Shown: piece by piece, positions 33,308 through 43,421 of the stretch | Layout of the letters: each line of letters begins with the position of its first letter | Position numbering within the stretch: the first letter of the stretch is position 1 | DNA from: Verrucomicrobiota bacterium | GTDB taxonomy: Bacteria; Verrucomicrobiota; Verrucomicrobiia; Chthoniobacterales; SZAS-18 | Reading direction: 5' to 3' | DNA length: 43,638 bases | Assembly: GCA_018240025.1 (NCBI GenBank) | Contig: JAFEGM010000014.1 | Coordinates: forward strand, 10,029-53,666 | Position numbers and translations under genes: made by a program | Notes under the pieces: generated by a model | Seen by the model: only the letters and a program-made list of their open reading frames with translations | Told to the model about the DNA's origin: nothing | Database searches by the model: none

Positions 33308-36300
33308 CTACGCCGGCACCGGCTGGGCCGCTGCCGCCGCGCGGGCGGCTTTGCGGGCCCGACGCCGCTGCTGCCAGCGCTCGAAGTAGAGGTAGACGAC
33401 CGGCGTGGTGTAGAGGGTCAGGATCTGCGAAACGATCAGTCCGCCCACGATGGCGATGCCGAGTGGCTTGCGCAGCTCCGAGCCGACCCCTTCGCCGAGC
33501 GCGAGCGGAAGCGCGCCGAGGATGGCCGCCATGGTGGTCATCATGATGGGTCGGAAGCGCACGATGCAGGCCTCGAAGATCGCCTCCTCGGGCTTGCGGC
33601 CATGGTCGCGCTCGGCCTCCAGCGCGAAGTCCACCATCATGATGGCGTTCTTCTTCACGATGCCGATGAGCAGGATGATGCCGATGAACGAGATCAGCGA
33701 CAGTTCGCTGCCCGACCACCAGATCGCCAGCAACGCGCCGAGGCCCGCCGAGGGCAGGGTCGAGATGATGGTGATCGGATGAATGTAGCTCTCGTAGAGC
33801 ACACCGAGCGTGATGTAGACGGCGATCAGCGCCGTCAGGATCAGCAGCGGGAGCGTCGAGAGCGAGCGCTGGAAAACCTGCGCCGCGCCCTGGAAGCTGC
33901 CGCGCACGGTGGCCGGCATGCCGAGCTCGCGCTGCGCGCGTTCCACGAAGACCGCGGCGTCGCCGAGCGACACCCCGGGGGCCAGATTGAAGGAGAGCGA
34001 GACCGACGGGAAGCCGCTCTGGTGGTTGATGGAGAGCGGCGTGTTGGTGGTCTTGAACGAGGCGAAGGCGCTCAGCGGCACCGAGGCTCCGGCGCCCGAT
34101 TTCACGTAGATCTTGTCCAGCGCCGTCGGGTCGGTCTGGAACTTCGGATCGACCTCCAGGATGACGCGATACTGGTTTTGCTGCGTGAAGATGATGCCCA
34201 CCTGCCGCTGGCCGAAGGCGCTGTAGAGCGTGCTGTCGATGGCCGCCTGCTGGATGCCGAGCCGCGCCGCGGCGTCGCGATCCACGTCGATCGTGCTCTG
34301 CAGCCCGCCGACCGCCTGGTCGGTGTCGACGTCCCGCAGCTGCGGCAGCGTCTTCAGCTTCGCCGCCAGCTTCTGCGCCCATTCGTTCAGGTCGCTCACG
34401 CTCGGACTCTGCAGGGCGTAGATGAATTGCGAGCGCGAGCCGCGCCCGCCCACGTTCAGCTCCTGGGCCGGCGTCAGAAACGTGTTCACGCCATAGATGC
34501 GGGCCAGCTTCGGCCGCAGTCGCGCCGCCACCTGGTCGGCCGTCTCCTTGCGCTGATCGCGCGGCTTCAGCGCCACGAACATACCGCCGCCATTGCCGCC
34601 ACCACCGCGCCCGCCGCCGCCGACGAAGGAGCCGAAGCCCTCCACCGCCGGATCGGCGGCCACGATCTTCCCGACCTCGATCTGCCGCTCGACCATGGCC
34701 GCGAACGAGATGTCCTGCGCCGCCGCCGTCCCGCCGAAAAGCATGCCCGTGTCCTGCTGCGGGAAGAATCCCTTCGGCACGAAGGCGTAGAGCCGGATGG
34801 TCAGGATCGTCACGCCGATGGTCAGCCAGATCATCAGCGCCTGATGCCGCAGCACCCAGCGCAGGCCGCGTTCGTAGCCCCGCAGCATGCCGTCGAAGAA
34901 GCGCTCGGTCCATGCGTAGATGCGGCCCTGCCGCTGCTGCTCGGGCTCGGCCCGCAGGAACTTCGCGCACATCATCGGAGTCAGCGTCAGCGAGACCACG
35001 CCGGAGACGAGAATCGCCACGCTCAGAGTGATGGCGAACTCGTGGAACAGCCGGCCGATGATGCCGCCCATGAAGAGCAGCGGAATGAAGACGGCCACCA
35101 GCGAGATGCTGATCGAGACGATGGTGAAGCCGATCTGCCGCGCGCCCTTCAGCGCGGCCTGGAGCGGCTTCTCGCCCTGCTCGAGGTAGCGCACGATGTT
35201 CTCGATCACCACGATGGCGTCGTCGACCACGAAGCCGACCGAAACCGTCAGCGCCATGAGCGAGAGGTTGTCCAGACTGAACCCGCACAGCCACATCACG
35301 CCGAACGTGCCGGCCAGCGAAAGCGGCATGGTCACGCTCGAAATCACGGTCGGCCAGAACCGGCGCAGGAAGATGAACATGACCATCACGACCAGCGCGA
35401 TGGAGATGAGGAGCGTGAACTGCACCTCGCGAACCGAGGCGCGGATGGTCTGCGAGCGGTCGCTGACCAGCGAGAGCTTCACCCCGGGTGGAATCCAGCT
35501 GCGCACCTGGGGCAGCAACTCGCGGATGCCGTCGACGATCTCGATCACGTTCGCATCCGCCTGCTTGAAGACGAAGAGCAGCACGGCGCGGTCGTTGGTG
35601 AACCAGCCCGCCTGGCGCACGTTCTCGGTCGCATCGACCGCCTTCCCCACCGCGCTGAGCGGGATCGGCACGCCGTTGCGGGTGCCGACGATGATGTTCT
35701 GATACTGCGCGGCCTCGAAGAGCTGGTCGTTGCTGGCCAGCACGTAGGATTGCAGATCGCCATCCACGCTGCCCTTCGGCGAGGCCACGTTCACCTGCGT
35801 GAGGACACTGCGGATGTCCTCCATGCTGATGCCCATCGAGGCGATGGCCGATGGATTGATCTGGATGCGGACGGCCGACTTCGCGCCGCCGCTCACGCTC
35901 ACCTGCGAGACGCCGTCCACCTGACTGAGCCGCGGCGAGACGATCTGGTCGGCGATGTCGTAGATCTTGGTCAGCGGCAGCGTGGCCGAGGTCATCGCCA
36001 GGATCATGACCGGGCGATCCGCCGGGTTGGCCTTGCGATAGACCGGCGGATTCGGCAGGCCGGCCGGGAGATCGCCGGCGGCCGCGTTGATGGCCGCCTG
36101 CACGTCGCGCGCCGCGCCTTCGATGTTGCGGCTGAGGTCGAACTGGATCGTGATCGAGGCGCTCCCGACGCTGCTGGTCGAGGTGATCTCGGTCACGCCA
36201 CCGATCTGCCCGAACCGCTTCTCGAGCGGCGCCGCCAGCGTCGAGGCCGCGGTCTCGGGATCGACGCCCGGCTGCGAAACGCTGACGTTGATCGTCGGCA

Positions 36301-36424
36301 ATTCCAGCTTCGGCAGCGGCGCCACCGGCAGCGCCTGGTAGGCGACCATCCCGGCCAGCATCAACCCCGCCGCGAGCAGCGAGGTGCCGACCGGTCGGCG
36401 GATGAACGGCTCGGAGATGCTCAT
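33308..36424 (-). CDS. RND efflux permease, MdtC-like
   Basis: The 1038-residue inner-membrane proton antiporter of the HAE1 RND family begins MSISEPFIRRPVGTSLLAAG. The proton-relay pair Asp401/Asp402 lies in GFVVDDAIVVIENIVR, and GIVKKNAIMMVDFALEAE carries the TM10 lysine. Twelve membrane helices and two large periplasmic loops are expected. Residues 602-614 are a glycine-rich insertion (VGGGGRGGGGNGGG) in the second periplasmic loop. Its ATG overlaps the upstream permease stop (ATGA), so the two are translationally coupled and likely form an MdtB2C-type heterotrimer. The outer-membrane TolC-type partner is not in this window. Confidence 0.95.
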   Translation of the reverse strand: MSISEPFIRRPVGTSLLAAGLMLAGMVAYQALPVAPLPKLELPTINVSVSQPGVDPETAASTLAAPLEKRFGQIGGVTEITSTSSVGSASITIQFDLSRNIEGAARDVQAAINAAAGDLPAGLPNPPVYRKANPADRPVMILAMTSATLPLTKIYDIADQIVSPRLSQVDGVSQVSVSGGAKSAVRIQINPSAIASMGISMEDIRSVLTQVNVASPKGSVDGDLQSYVLASNDQLFEAAQYQNIIVGTRNGVPIPLSAVGKAVDATENVRQAGWFTNDRAVLLFVFKQADANVIEIVDGIRELLPQVRSWIPPGVKLSLVSDRSQTIRASVREVQFTLLISIALVVMVMFIFLRRFWPTVISSVTMPLSLAGTFGVMWLCGFSLDNLSLMALTVSVGFVVDDAIVVIENIVRYLEQGEKPLQAALKGARQIGFTIVSISISLVAVFIPLLFMGGIIGRLFHEFAITLSVAILVSGVVSLTLTPMMCAKFLRAEPEQQRQGRIYAWTERFFDGMLRGYERGLRWVLRHQALMIWLTIGVTILTIRLYAFVPKGFFPQQDTGMLFGGTAAAQDISFAAMVERQIEVGKIVAADPAVEGFGSFVGGGGRGGGGNGGGMFVALKPRDQRKETADQVAARLRPKLARIYGVNTFLTPAQELNVGGRGSRSQFIYALQSPSVSDLNEWAQKLAAKLKTLPQLRDVDTDQAVGGLQSTIDVDRDAAARLGIQQAAIDSTLYSAFGQRQVGIIFTQQNQYRVILEVDPKFQTDPTALDKIYVKSGAGASVPLSAFASFKTTNTPLSINHQSGFPSVSLSFNLAPGVSLGDAAVFVERAQRELGMPATVRGSFQGAAQVFQRSLSTLPLLILTALIAVYITLGVLYESYIHPITIISTLPSAGLGALLAIWWSGSELSLISFIGIILLIGIVKKNAIMMVDFALEAERDHGRKPEEAIFEACIVRFRPIMMTTMAAILGALPLALGEGVGSELRKPLGIAIVGGLIVSQILTLYTTPVVYLYFERWQQRRRARKAARAAAAAQPVPA

Positions 36425-39400
36425 GCGCGGGCCACCTCCGGCTCGGGTTCGGGCGCCAGCGGCGCGTCCACGGGCTCACCGCCCTCGGGATCGGACTTCG
36501 AGCGTCGCAGCCAGGCGGAGAGGCGCTCGAGATACAGATAGATGACCGGCGTGGTGTAGAGCGTGAGGAATTGGGAGAGCAGCAGGCCGCCCACGATGGC
36601 CACGCCGAGCGGCTTGCGCAGCTCCGAGCCAGTGCCGTTCTCCAACGCCAGCGGCAGCGCGCCGAGGAGCGCCGCCATGGTGGTCATCATGATGGGCCGA
36701 AAACGCAACAGACAGGCCTGGTAGATCGACTGCTCCGGCGTCATGCCGTGATCGCGCTCGGCCTCCAGGGCAAAGTCGATCATCATGATCGCATTCTTCT
36801 TCACGATGCCGATGAGCAGGATGATCCCGATCAGCGCGATGAGAGAGAAGTCGATGCCGAACAGCATCAGTGCCAGCAGCGCGCCCACGCCGGCGGACGG
36901 GAGCGTCGAGAGAATCGTGATCGGATGGATGTAGCTCTCGTAGAGCACGCCCAGCACGATGTAGATCACCACGATGGCCGCGAGGATGAGCCAGGGCTGG
37001 CTGGCCAGCGACGAGCGGAATTCGGCCGCGCTGCCGGTGAAGACGGTGTTGATCGACTCCGGCCAGTTCAGGTCGCGCTGGGCCTGCTGAATGGCCGGCA
37101 CGGCGTGCGAGAGCGAGCTGCCCGGCGAGAGGTTGAACGAAAGCGTGACCGCCGGGAAGAGGCCCTGATGCGGGATCGAGAGCGGCGCGGTCGTGGTGCG
37201 CATCTTGGCGAAGGCGCTCAGCGGCACGTTCTGACCGGTGTTCGATTTCACGTAGAGCTTGTCGAGCGTCTCCGGCGAATTGCGGAACTCCGGCTGCACT
37301 TCCAGGATAACGCGGAACTGATTCGACTGCGTGAAGATGGTCGAGACCTGGCGCTGGCCGAAGGCGTCGTAGAGCGTGTCGTCGATCGCCTGGGTCAACA
37401 CGCCCATGCGCGAGGCCTGCACGCGGTCGACGTCGATCATCAGCTGCAAGCCCTCGGCCTGCTGGTCGGACGCGACGTCCTGCAGATCGGGCAACTCGCG
37501 CAGCTTGGCCAACAGCTTCGGCGCCCACTCGGCCAGCTCGGCTGCATTGGGCGTCTGCAGGATGTACTGGAACTGCGTGCGGCTGACCCGCGTGTCGATC
37601 TGCAGGTCCTGCACCGCCTGGAGGAAGACCGACATGCCCTGCACGTGCACGAGCTTGGCGCGGAGCCGCTCGATGATCTCGGGTGCCAGCGCGCTGCGCT
37701 CCTTGCGCGGCTTGAGCTGGATGTAGAGCCGGCCGGTGTTCTGCGTGGCGTTGACCTTGCCCGCGCCGACGAAGGCCGAGACGCTTTCCACATCGGGATC
37801 CTGCTGGATGATCGACGACACCTCCCGCTGGCGTGCGATCATCGCCTTGAACGAGATGTTCTGCGCGGCGTCGCTCACGCCAAGGATTAGCCCGGTGTCC
37901 TGCTGCGGCAGCAGTCCCTTCGGGATGATGAGGTAGAGGATGATGGTCGCCACCAGCGTGGCCGCGGCCGACATGAGCGTGATGAACTGGTTGTTCAGCA
38001 CCCACTTCAGCCCCCGCTCGTACCATTCGAGCGACGACTGGAAGAGCCGCTCGCTCCAGCCGAAGAGGCCGCCCTCGCGCTCCTTGTCGTCTTCCTTGAG
38101 ATACTTGGCGCACATCATCGGCGTGAGCGTCAGCGAGACGATGGCCGAGACGATCACCGCCACGCTCAGGACGATGGCGAACTCGCGGAAGAGCCGGCCC
38201 ACGATGCCGGTCATGAAGAGCAGCGGAATGAAGACGGCGATGAGAGAGACGCTCAGCGAGATGACCGTGAACCCGATCTGCTTGGCGCCCTTGAGCGCCG
38301 CTTCCATCGGCGAATCGCCCTCCTCGATGAAGCGCACGATGTTCTCGATCATGACGATGGCGTCATCGACCACGAACCCGGCCGAGATGGTCAGCGCCAT
38401 GAGCGAGAGGTTGTCGAGACTGAACCCCGCCAGCGCCATCACGCCGAACGTGCCGATGAGCGAGAGCGGCAGCGACAGCCCCGCGATGACCGTGGCGCGG
38501 AGTTTGCGCAGGAAGAGGAAGATGACGAGCACGACCAGCCCGATGGTCAGCATGAGCGTGAACTGCACGTCGTAGACCGAGGCGCGGATCGTCTCGGTGC
38601 GGTCGGTCAGGATGGTGGTCTTGACCGTCGGCGGCAGCGCGGCCGTCAGCTGCGGCAGGAGCTGCTTCACGCGGTCGACCGTCTCGATGATGTTCGCGCC
38701 CGGCTGGCGCTGGATGTCGAGCAGCACGGCCGGCTTGTCCCCCACCCACGCGGCGATGCGTTCGTTCTCCACGCCGTCGACCACGTCGCCGATGTCGTCG
38801 AGCCGCACCGGCGCGCCGTTCTTGTAGGCCACGATGATCTGCCGGTAGGCGGCGGCCGAGGTCAGCTGGTCGTTCGAGGCAATGGTGTAGGATTGGCGCG
38901 CGCCGTCGAAGTTCCCCTTCGGCGCATTCACGTTGGCCAGCGTGAGCAGCGTGCGCACGTCCTCGAGACTGAGCCCCTGCGCGGCGATGGCGGCCGGATT
39001 GATCTGCACGCGCACGGCCGGCTTTTGGTTGCCCTGAATGCTGACGAGGCCCACGCCCGTGACCTGGCTCAGCTTCTGCGCCAGCAGCGTGTCGGCCAGG
39101 TCGTTGACCTTCTCCAGCGGCAGCGTATCGGAGGTCAGCGCCAGCGTCATGATCGGCGTGTCGGCCGGATTGACCTTGTTGTACGTCGGCGGACTGGGCA
39201 GCCCGCGCGGGAGCAGGCCGCCGGCCGCATTGATGGCCGCCTGCACGTCCTGCGCCGCCACGTCGATGTCGCGGTCGAGATTGAACTGCAGCGTGATGGA
39301 CGAGTTCGCGAACGAGCTGACCGAGCTCATCTGCGCCAGGCCGCTGATCTGCCCGAACTGCCGCTCCAGCGGCGTGGTCACGGCCGACGTCACGACATCG

Positions 39401-39567
39401 GGACTGGCGCCCGGATACTGCGTGCTGACCTGAATCGTGGGGAAATCGACCGCCGGGAGCGCGGAAATCGGCAGTTGCTGGTAGCCCAGCGCGCCGAGCA
39501 GCACGATGCCCGCGGTCAGCAGCCACGTGGCGATCGGCCGGCGGATGAACGGCTCGGAGATGTTCAC
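36421..39567 (-). CDS. RND efflux permease, MdtB-like
   Basis: This 1048-residue RND permease is the middle gene of the operon. It begins NISEPFIRRPIATWLLTAGI after a GTG start at 39567; the upstream open frame (to 39744) lies inside the MFP gene and is not family-like. It has GFVVDDAIVMIENIVR with the two aspartates near residue 400, and GIVKKNAIMMIDFALEAERDHG. It is 25 bp after the MFP gene and overlaps the downstream permease by four bases. MdtB and MdtC homologues acting together export drugs or bile-salt-like compounds; the substrate here is unknown. Confidence 0.94.
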   Translation of the reverse strand: MNISEPFIRRPIATWLLTAGIVLLGALGYQQLPISALPAVDFPTIQVSTQYPGASPDVVTSAVTTPLERQFGQISGLAQMSSVSSFANSSITLQFNLDRDIDVAAQDVQAAINAAGGLLPRGLPSPPTYNKVNPADTPIMTLALTSDTLPLEKVNDLADTLLAQKLSQVTGVGLVSIQGNQKPAVRVQINPAAIAAQGLSLEDVRTLLTLANVNAPKGNFDGARQSYTIASNDQLTSAAAYRQIIVAYKNGAPVRLDDIGDVVDGVENERIAAWVGDKPAVLLDIQRQPGANIIETVDRVKQLLPQLTAALPPTVKTTILTDRTETIRASVYDVQFTLMLTIGLVVLVIFLFLRKLRATVIAGLSLPLSLIGTFGVMALAGFSLDNLSLMALTISAGFVVDDAIVMIENIVRFIEEGDSPMEAALKGAKQIGFTVISLSVSLIAVFIPLLFMTGIVGRLFREFAIVLSVAVIVSAIVSLTLTPMMCAKYLKEDDKEREGGLFGWSERLFQSSLEWYERGLKWVLNNQFITLMSAAATLVATIILYLIIPKGLLPQQDTGLILGVSDAAQNISFKAMIARQREVSSIIQQDPDVESVSAFVGAGKVNATQNTGRLYIQLKPRKERSALAPEIIERLRAKLVHVQGMSVFLQAVQDLQIDTRVSRTQFQYILQTPNAAELAEWAPKLLAKLRELPDLQDVASDQQAEGLQLMIDVDRVQASRMGVLTQAIDDTLYDAFGQRQVSTIFTQSNQFRVILEVQPEFRNSPETLDKLYVKSNTGQNVPLSAFAKMRTTTAPLSIPHQGLFPAVTLSFNLSPGSSLSHAVPAIQQAQRDLNWPESINTVFTGSAAEFRSSLASQPWLILAAIVVIYIVLGVLYESYIHPITILSTLPSAGVGALLALMLFGIDFSLIALIGIILLIGIVKKNAIMMIDFALEAERDHGMTPEQSIYQACLLRFRPIMMTTMAALLGALPLALENGTGSELRKPLGVAIVGGLLLSQFLTLYTTPVIYLYLERLSAWLRRSKSDPEGGEPVDAPLAPEPEPEVARA

Positions 39568-39592
39568 GGGGAATTCGGGAAACTGGGGGGGA

Positions 39593-40990
39593 TCAGTTAC
39601 CGGGTTTGGCCGGTGAGGCCTCCGGCTTGGCGCCCTCCGGCCGCGCGCCGTCGGGCCGACCGCCGCCTTCGCCGCGGTTGCCGCGGCCACCGCGCTCGCC
39701 GGGGGGACGATTGCCACGTTCGCCGCGCGGCTGGCCGGCGGCATCGGCGCCGCCGGGACCCGTCGCCCCCGGCGCGCCGGCCGAAGACGGCACCGCGCCG
39801 GGACTCACCACCTCGGTCTTGGAGCCGGGCTGGAGCTTGTATTGACCGTCCACCACCACGGTTTCGCCAGGGCGCAGGCCTTCCTCGATGAGCGCCTCGC
39901 CGCCCTCGATCTGCGCAACCTTGATCGGACGTTGCTCGGCGGATTTGTCGGCCTTCACCACGTAGGCGAACGCGCCCTGCGGCCCGCGCTGAACCACCGA
40001 GGCCGGCACCACGACCGCATTCGGCCGCACCTGCAGACGCAGCCGCGCATTGACGAACTGCCCGGGCCAGAGCGCATTGTTATCGTTCGGGAAGGTGGCC
40101 TTCAGCTTGATGGTGCCGGTGGCCTGGTCGATCTGGTTGTCGACCACCGTCAGCGTGCCCTCGGCCAGTTGCGTGGTGTTGTCGCTGTCGATGGCCAGGA
40201 CCTGCAGCGGCCCGTTGGCGAACTGCGTGTTGATGGCGCGCAGGTTCTGCTGCGGCAGGGTGAAAACGACCGAGATGGGATGGATCTGCGTGATGACCAC
40301 GATGCCGTTCTGGTCGCTGGCGCGGACCACATTGCCCTGATCCACCAGCCGCACCCCGGTGCGGCCGTCGATCGGCGCCACGATCTGCGTGTAGCTCAGC
40401 TGCGTCTGGGCCGCATCGACCGCCGCCTGATCGGCCTGCACGGTCGCGGTCAGCTGGTTCACCAGCGCCTGCGATGTCTCGAAGGTCTGCTGGTCCATGA
40501 CCTTCTTGGTCATCAGTTCGGTGTTGCGGGCCAGCTGCGTCTTGGCGTTGGCCAGCTGCGCCTCATCCTGCGCTTTCTTCGCCACCGCCTGATCGTAGGC
40601 CGCCTTGTAGGTGCGCGGATCGATGACCGCGAGCAGATCGCCGGCCTTCACATCCTGGCCCTCCTTGAAGACCACTTTCTCGAGCTGGCCTTCGACCCGC
40701 GCGCGGACGGTGACCGAATTGAACGCCTGCACGGTGCCGATGCCGTCGAGGTAGATCGAGACGTCCTTCTGCTTCACCTCCCCCACCACGACTGGGACGG
40801 GGAAGCCCGCGCCGAAGCCGCCGCGTCCGCCCCGCCCGCCGGGCGGCCCTCCCGAGGGTGCGCCGCTGGCGCTCGAAGGCGTGGCGCCGCGCGCCTTCCA
40901 GACGGAGAAGCCATAGAGGGCGGCAGCCGTGAGCGCACCTCCCAGCAACAGACTGATCAGAAGGCGCGACGTTTTTTTCGGACTGGGCAT
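39593..40990 (-). CDS. RND efflux periplasmic adaptor (membrane fusion protein), MdtA-like
   Basis: The 465-residue adaptor starts MPSPKKTSRLLISLLLGGAL with a membrane anchor at about 9-28. A Gly/Arg-rich linker (GGPPGGRGGRGGFGAGF) follows at 47-63. The core follows the MFP order: barrel-sandwich entry (ARVEGQLEKVVFKEGQDVKAGDLLAVIDPRTY), coiled-coil hairpin (Ala/Gln-rich), lipoyl return (TQIVAPIDGRTGVRLVDQGN) and beta-barrel (PQQNLRAINTQFANGPL). The last 55 or so residues are a Gly/Arg/Pro-rich tail with PGERGGRGNRGEGGGR. It is the first gene of the pump operon and divergent from the TonB-dependent receptor gene. Confidence 0.94.
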   Translation of the reverse strand: MPSPKKTSRLLISLLLGGALTAAALYGFSVWKARGATPSSASGAPSGGPPGGRGGRGGFGAGFPVPVVVGEVKQKDVSIYLDGIGTVQAFNSVTVRARVEGQLEKVVFKEGQDVKAGDLLAVIDPRTYKAAYDQAVAKKAQDEAQLANAKTQLARNTELMTKKVMDQQTFETSQALVNQLTATVQADQAAVDAAQTQLSYTQIVAPIDGRTGVRLVDQGNVVRASDQNGIVVITQIHPISVVFTLPQQNLRAINTQFANGPLQVLAIDSDNTTQLAEGTLTVVDNQIDQATGTIKLKATFPNDNNALWPGQFVNARLRLQVRPNAVVVPASVVQRGPQGAFAYVVKADKSAEQRPIKVAQIEGGEALIEEGLRPGETVVVDGQYKLQPGSKTEVVSPGAVPSSAGAPGATGPGGADAAGQPRGERGNRPPGERGGRGNRGEGGGRPDGARPEGAKPEASPAKPGN

Positions 40991-41205
40991 TGTCGATGGA
41001 GATCCTGTTCCCTGCCGGCAGTTACCACAAACCATTCCGTGGGCCGTGCTTCACAACATCGGCATGAAGGGGGCTCCTATCTTACGCATGACCCAACCCT
41101 TGCGGAGGTTACAGCTCTGCAATCTAGCCACATCGGCGTGTCCTCCCGCCCCGTCTTATTGCAAATGAATCTTGACCGCCGCAGGGATCTTGCACCCGTG
41201 GGCGG
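40991..41205. promoter_or_regulatory. Divergent control region between the RND operon and the TonB-dependent receptor
   Basis: This 215-base gap must hold the start signals for both the pump operon (minus) and the receptor gene (plus). It is noticeably less GC-rich than the genes. I see no operator palindrome or -10/-35 pair strong enough to name, and no regulator gene sits beside it. Confidence 0.5.
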
Positions 41206-43410
41206 ATGTTCCGGTCGAAGCGTCTTTCTCACCTCCTTTCCACTACCTTCCTTGCCGCCGCCGGCCTGGCTGCGGCGGCCGAAAGCGAGGTTCCCCGCGT
41301 GTTGGTCGAGGGGAGCGAGCCGGTCATCGGCAGCCCGGCGCTGCCGGAGGTCGAAGGCACCCGCATCAACTCGGGCAAGAAGACGTCCTCGGTCCGGCCC
41401 GAAGCGCTCCCGGCCATCTCGAACAACGACTACCGACAGGTCTTCACCACCACCCCGGGCCTGCTGATCAGCGAGGAGCCGACCTCCCCGATCATCAACA
41501 TCGGCTACCGCGGGCTCGACTCCCAGCGCAGCGAGGCGATGCAGGTCCTGCGCGACGGCGTCTCGATCAAGAACGAGCAGTTCGGCTTCCCGGAGTCGCA
41601 CTACACCCCGATCCTCGACTCGCTCGAGCGGGTGGAATTCATCCGCGCCGGCGCGGCGCTGCAGTTCGGCTCGCAGCCGGGCGGCGCGGTCAATTTCATC
41701 ACCAAGATGCCGCGGCGCGATGTGCCGTTCTCGCTCTACACGAAGAACCTCTTCGGCTCTTACGGGCTCTACCAGAACTACACCTCGGTCGAGGGCACGG
41801 TCGGCCCGCTGGCTTTCTACGCCTACTACGACCACCGCCAGCGCGACGGCTTCCGCGCCACCAACGGCGACTACGATCTCAATGCCGGCAGCCTCAAGCT
41901 CGTCTACGATCTCAACCGCAGCAGCCGGCTCATCCTCACGCTCGACGCCTACGACGAGGAGCACGGCGAGCCCGGCGGCCTGCGTCGGCGCGATGTGGTC
42001 AATCCGCCGAACTCGGTCTTCTTCGACGTCGACCGCAACGCGAGCACCCGCTTCTTCGATCGCTTCCGCCTGAAGCGGAACTACGCCGTGCTGGAGTACC
42101 AAAAGGAGTTCTCCGCCCAGACCCGCCTGGAGATCAAGGCCTTCGGGGGCTACCTCTCCCGCTACAGCCAGCGTCAGCGCGGTGGCGATGTCGGCGTGCT
42201 GCCCTCCGGCAGCGCGGCGAACACGAATTCGATCCAGCTGCGCGAGGCCTGGTCGCAGGGCGCGGAGCTGCGCCTGCGGCACGACTACGCGCTGGCCGGG
42301 AATACCTCGACCTTCACCGGCGGGCTCTATTTCTACCACGCCACGCAGGATCGGGAGGACAGCCGCGGCGCCACGCCCAACGCCACCTCCGGCACGCTCC
42401 GCAACCTGAATGACGGGTTCACCTGGAATGGCGCCATCTTCGCCGAAAACCGATTCCATTTCGGCCGCCTCTCGCTGACGCCCGGCGTGCGTTTGGAATT
42501 CCTCCAGCAAGGCGTGACGGAGACGTTCAACATCACGCGTCCGAACGTGCTGAACTCCAGCTCGGACTTCTCCTTCGTCCCGCTTTTCAGCCTCGGCGTG
42601 GCTTACACGCTCGTCGAAGGCGAGTCCGCCGGCCGCCCGGTCACGTCGAAGGACGGTCGCGTCACCGCTCCGGCCACGCCCGCCGGCCCGCCGCGCCTCG
42701 AACTCTACGGCACCGTGGCCCAGGCCTATCGCCCGCGGACCTACGGCGAACTCGTGCCCACGAGTGCCACCGGCATCGTCAACGGCGACCTCAAGGAGGG
42801 GAATTCGCTCCAGTTCGAACTCGGCCTGCGCGGCAAGCCGCTGCCGTATCTGAACTTCGACCTCGGGTTCTTCTACTTCAATTTCAACGACCAGGTCGGC
42901 GACATCACGCTCCCCAACGGCGTCGTCTCGACCGGGAACGTCGGCAACGCCCGCCACTACGGCTTCGAGGCCGCCGCCGAGCTCGACGTCCTCGCCCTGG
43001 CTCACGGCAATGCCAGTCCCTGGAGTTCGCTCAGCCTGCACGCCAACGTGACGCTGCTCGACGCCAAGTACACTTCCGGCCCGAGCAAGGGCTTCCGCCC
43101 GGCCTATTCTCCGCGCCATCAGATCAAGACCGGCGCCGTCTACCGCTGGAAGTACAGCTTCAAGCTCGCCCTGCTCGGCAACGTCGTGGCCCAGCACTAC
43201 GCCGACGCCAACAACACCTACCAGAAATTCATCCCCGCCTACGCCGTCTGGGACCTGACCGCCGAGTACAATTTCGCCAAAGGCCGCTTCGGCGTCTTCG
43301 GCGGGATCAACAACCTCTTCGACCGCAACTTCTACGCCGAGGTCCGCGACGAAGGCATCCTCCCCGCCGCCCGCCGCAACTACTTCGTCGGGCTCAAGGC
43401 GAGGTTCTGA
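41206..43410 (+). CDS. TonB-dependent outer-membrane receptor (FecA-like)
   Basis: The 734-residue protein has a signal peptide (about 1-25, ending LAAAAE), then a plug domain at about 60-175 (NDYRQVFTTTPGLLISEEPTSP, IGYRGLDSQRSEAMQVLRDG, PGGAVNFITKMP). A 22-strand beta-barrel follows, ending in RRNYFVGLKARF with the terminal Phe needed for outer-membrane insertion. The barrel tail GGINNLFDRNFYAEVRDEGI matches the siderophore/iron-citrate receptor group. Iron chelate or other large substrate uptake is the expected role, powered by TonB. A possible TonB box lies near EVPRVLVEG after the signal. There is no FecI/FecR pair nearby. Confidence 0.93.
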   Translation: MFRSKRLSHLLSTTFLAAAGLAAAAESEVPRVLVEGSEPVIGSPALPEVEGTRINSGKKTSSVRPEALPAISNNDYRQVFTTTPGLLISEEPTSPIINIGYRGLDSQRSEAMQVLRDGVSIKNEQFGFPESHYTPILDSLERVEFIRAGAALQFGSQPGGAVNFITKMPRRDVPFSLYTKNLFGSYGLYQNYTSVEGTVGPLAFYAYYDHRQRDGFRATNGDYDLNAGSLKLVYDLNRSSRLILTLDAYDEEHGEPGGLRRRDVVNPPNSVFFDVDRNASTRFFDRFRLKRNYAVLEYQKEFSAQTRLEIKAFGGYLSRYSQRQRGGDVGVLPSGSAANTNSIQLREAWSQGAELRLRHDYALAGNTSTFTGGLYFYHATQDREDSRGATPNATSGTLRNLNDGFTWNGAIFAENRFHFGRLSLTPGVRLEFLQQGVTETFNITRPNVLNSSSDFSFVPLFSLGVAYTLVEGESAGRPVTSKDGRVTAPATPAGPPRLELYGTVAQAYRPRTYGELVPTSATGIVNGDLKEGNSLQFELGLRGKPLPYLNFDLGFFYFNFNDQVGDITLPNGVVSTGNVGNARHYGFEAAAELDVLALAHGNASPWSSLSLHANVTLLDAKYTSGPSKGFRPAYSPRHQIKTGAVYRWKYSFKLALLGNVVAQHYADANNTYQKFIPAYAVWDLTAEYNFAKGRFGVFGGINNLFDRNFYAEVRDEGILPAARRNYFVGLKARF

Positions 43411-43421
43411 GGGCATCGGCA

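Noticed and set aside
32633..36541. 1302-residue open frame on the plus strand
   Set aside because: It is antisense to the MdtC-like permease gene. The His/Arg/Asp-rich composition is the shadow of GC-rich codon use, with no recognisable domain or signal.
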